Shown here: positions 62,207 through 64,000 of the stretch, in pieces
How positions within the stretch are numbered: the stretch's first letter is position 1
Layout: every line of letters starts with the position of its first letter
Program-made: the position numbers and the translations under genes
NCBI GenBank assembly: GCA_020435335.1
Contig: JAGQZT010000019.1
Coordinates: 45,512-109,511, forward strand
Origin: Flavobacteriales bacterium
GTDB lineage: Bacteria; Bacteroidota; Bacteroidia; Flavobacteriales_E; Vicingaceae
Direction of reading: 5' to 3'
Length of the DNA stretch: 64,000 nucleotides
The notes under the pieces: model-generated
Seen by the model: only the letters and a program-made list of their open reading frames with translations
The model's database searches: none
Told to the model about the DNA's origin: nothing

Positions 62207-63079
62207 ATGAAAAAAAGCTTACTTTATTTAACCGCGACCACCCTTTTAATGGCCTGTGGCGGAGATGTAGATGTTGAAGAAGGTCAGGAAAATAACCTGA
62301 CACATGGTGAATTGACTGTTAAACGAGCCGACAAGGCCCAAAAAGTGTTTCAAACCGTTCCGTCACCTTATGAAACGGCAACCATTTTTGAAGAGGCCGG
62401 TGCAGCTTATAATACCGAATTTACCAACCCCATTGAGAATGTAGACAAGTATTCAACTGCAGCCAAGCAGGCCCTGAACCTCGGGGTGTATGGCGCCGAT
62501 CTGAGTTATGCCAACATTTATGATCAAACACAAGAGTCGATGTTCTACATGAACTGCTCCAAGAAAATGGCTGATGCGTTGGAGATTTCTGCGGCGTTTA
62601 GCCCGGAAACAGTCGAGCGCATTGAAGAGAATATGAACAACAGGGACTCGATGATGAATATTGTAAATGATTCTTACTGGATCTGCGATGCCTACTTAAA
62701 AGAAAACGGGCAGGATAATCTGTCTGCGTTGATTATCGCAGGCGGCTGGATCGAAGGGCTCTACTTAGGTACGAAGTCCATTAATCGCGAAACTCCAAAC
62801 GAAGGCCTGATGCAACGGATCGCCGATCAGAAATATTCGCTGAATAACCTGATCGACCTCATGGGTTCCTATGATGATGAGGAAGTGCAACACATCAAAA
62901 CGGAACTGGAGAAGCTAAAAAAGGTTTTTGATAAAATTGAAGAGCAGGAAGGCGAAGCCAGTGTGGAAGAAGGTGATGTTCCTACCATCGGGGGTGGAAG
63001 TACACTGAAATACGACCAGGCAACTGTTTTTGAAATAGCTGATTTAACCGAAACCATTAGAAATGAGATCATTAAATAG
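62207..63079 (+). CDS. Lipoprotein of unknown function
   Basis: 290 aa from the ATG at 62207; an in-frame TTG two codons earlier is less likely. Lipobox LLMACG around residue 19 (MKKSLLYLTATTLLMACGG). The mature part is acidic and helical, with AGAAYNTEFTNPIENVDKYSTAAKQALNLGVYGADLSY and a later IIAGGWIEGLYLG. I recognise this as a conserved Bacteroidota type but cannot name a function. It overlaps the next gene by 17 bases. Confidence 0.75.
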   Translation: MKKSLLYLTATTLLMACGGDVDVEEGQENNLTHGELTVKRADKAQKVFQTVPSPYETATIFEEAGAAYNTEFTNPIENVDKYSTAAKQALNLGVYGADLSYANIYDQTQESMFYMNCSKKMADALEISAAFSPETVERIEENMNNRDSMMNIVNDSYWICDAYLKENGQDNLSALIIAGGWIEGLYLGTKSINRETPNEGLMQRIADQKYSLNNLIDLMGSYDDEEVQHIKTELEKLKKVFDKIEEQEGEASVEEGDVPTIGGGSTLKYDQATVFEIADLTETIRNEIIK

Positions 63080-63518
63080 AACCATCCTCCGTATATTTAT
63101 TCTGGTAGCGCCTGTATTCTTTGCATTTCATGCCGATGCGCAATGCAAGCGTTTCACCAAAAAGAATTGCCTGCCTGCTTTGGCTCCGTATATCCACAAC
63201 GGGAAACTGACCAGCGCTGTTTTCAATCCGGGTGAATCGGCCGACGTTGAAATGACTTTCAATGCCGGGAAGCAATACCGTGTTTTGGTGTGTTCTCAAG
63301 AGACCGTTGGGAATGTTCAGTTCAAAGTACTCGATAAAACCCGCAAAATCCTTTTTGAAAGTAAAGAAGATCAAATGAATCCGAGCTGGGATTTTAAAAT
63401 GGCTACGACCCAGCAGTTGATCATCCAGGTTTCCATCCCGCAAATGGAAGAGAGCGTCCAAAAAACCAACCTGGTTCAGAACGGATGTGTCGCCATCATG
63501 GTCGGGGTAAAAAATTAG
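63063..63518 (+). CDS. Small exported protein of unknown function
   Basis: 151 aa with a signal peptide (about 1-26, ending HADAQ). The mature domain is beta-rich, with PGESADVEMTFNAGKQYRVLVCSQE and FKVLDKTRKILFES, and has four Cys that could form disulfides. The start overlaps the lipoprotein's end, so the two are cotranscribed. It abuts the asparaginase gene tail to tail with no gap. Confidence 0.75.
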   Translation: MRSLNRTILRIFILVAPVFFAFHADAQCKRFTKKNCLPALAPYIHNGKLTSAVFNPGESADVEMTFNAGKQYRVLVCSQETVGNVQFKVLDKTRKILFESKEDQMNPSWDFKMATTQQLIIQVSIPQMEESVQKTNLVQNGCVAIMVGVKN

Positions 63519-64000
63519 TTAAACAGTCATCTCGCCACGTAAAGGCTGTTCCAGTAAACCTTTAATTTCTGTAATAGGCAGGCCTGTTCCAAGTAAATAC
63601 ATCAGCTTGGTTACGGCGGCTTCGAATGTCAGGTCCTTGCCACTGATCACACCGATCTTGTTGAATGCCGAGCTGGTTTCATATTGACCCTGATTCACCA
63701 TTCCTCCTTCGCACTGACTGATGTTCAGGATGATGATATCCCGTTTGATGGCCTCGATGAGCAAATCGATGAACCAGATCTGCGTCGAGCCGTTTCCGGC
63801 ACCAAAGGTTTCCATGACGATGGCTTTTAATCCGGGAATGTTAATGATGGAAAAGATCTGTTGCTCCGTGATGCCCGGGAACAATTTCAGTGTAGCCATG
63901 TTGTTGCTGAGGTAAGCGTTGAGCTTCAGGGGTTTGCCGTTGTATGGTGTAATAGCCGTTGTGTTAAACTTCAACGACACTCCGGCCTGAGCCAATAAGG
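63519..64000 (-). CDS. ansA: Type I L-asparaginase, C-terminal part (5' end outside window)
   Basis: About 160 codons are visible up to the stop; the frame stays open to the window edge (LLAQAGVSLKFNT), so the start lies beyond 64000. Family features: ETFGAGNGS, SQCEGGMVNQGQYETS and AAVTKLMYLLG. These are the C-terminal-domain features of cytoplasmic-type asparaginase I. The catalytic threonines lie in the missing N-terminal part. Confidence 0.88.
   Translation of the reverse strand, partial: LLAQAGVSLKFNTTAITPYNGKPLKLNAYLSNNMATLKLFPGITEQQIFSIINIPGLKAIVMETFGAGNGSTQIWFIDLLIEAIKRDIIILNISQCEGGMVNQGQYETSSAFNKIGVISGKDLTFEAAVTKLMYLLGTGLPITEIKGLLEQPLRGEMTV

Overview
The window is a gene-dense stretch of a Bacteroidota chromosome, most likely from the order Flavobacteriales and perhaps a family other than Flavobacteriaceae. 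The evidence is: type IX secretion (T9SS) C-terminal sorting domains of both classes, gldA, promoters of the TAnnTTTG type with few Shine-Dalgarno sequences, and several Bacteroidota-specific neighbourhoods (DUF4271-hemD, GT5 fragment-DUF4270-glmS beside panC, exbB-exbD-exbD). By eye the GC content is in the mid 40s. There is no tRNA, rRNA, CRISPR array, transposase or phage gene, and no gap between genes exceeds about 220 bases.

Layout. 1-6.8 kb: a TPR sensor protein cut by the left edge, purN, an iodotyrosine-deiodinase-like flavoprotein, acpP-fabF-rnc, then plsC-gatC diverging from trpS. 6.8-10.4 kb: two related T9SS-exported proteins. 10.4-19.3 kb: alr, tdk, an unknown protein coupled to an M28 peptidase, a thioesterase, a GT2 glycosyltransferase next to a TMTC-like membrane protein, cysQ and a duplicated DUF2061 protein. 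19.3-24.2 kb: deoC with two aldehyde-dehydrogenase-family genes that look like a split ALDH16, then cysC and two small exported or membrane proteins. 24.2-30.7 kb: glmS, DUF4270, a half-length GT5 protein, panC, a flippase-like protein and rfaE2.

30.7-40.3 kb: a dispersed repeat, an AT-rich acetyltransferase gene, a gamma-carbonic-anhydrase-like protein, and two translationally coupled giant T9SS cargo genes, the second holding 15 tandem 77-residue repeats. 40.3-46.3 kb: TauE, dtd, rsgA, gldA, an OB-fold protein, yceI and metK, with a likely SAM-II riboswitch in front of metK. 46.5-53 kb: an ExbB/ExbD energising cluster, DUF4271-hemD, queA, a four-helix-bundle protein and ispD. 53-64 kb: an amidohydrolase, rlmN, polA, a propeller-sensor LytS/LytTR pair, a lipoprotein, a small exported protein and the 3' end of a type I asparaginase.

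Most genes are housekeeping (fatty acid, wall, isoprenoid and tRNA/rRNA modification pathways). The accessory character lies in surface export. The observations I rate highest are: a set of seven genes whose -7 box ends only 4-5 bases before the start codon, implying leaderless mRNAs; an alr frame with no ordinary start codon; the SAM-II element; the split ALDH16; and a perfectly paired extra cysteine set in five of the 15 adhesin repeats. I did not find a wholly new defence or metabolic system.
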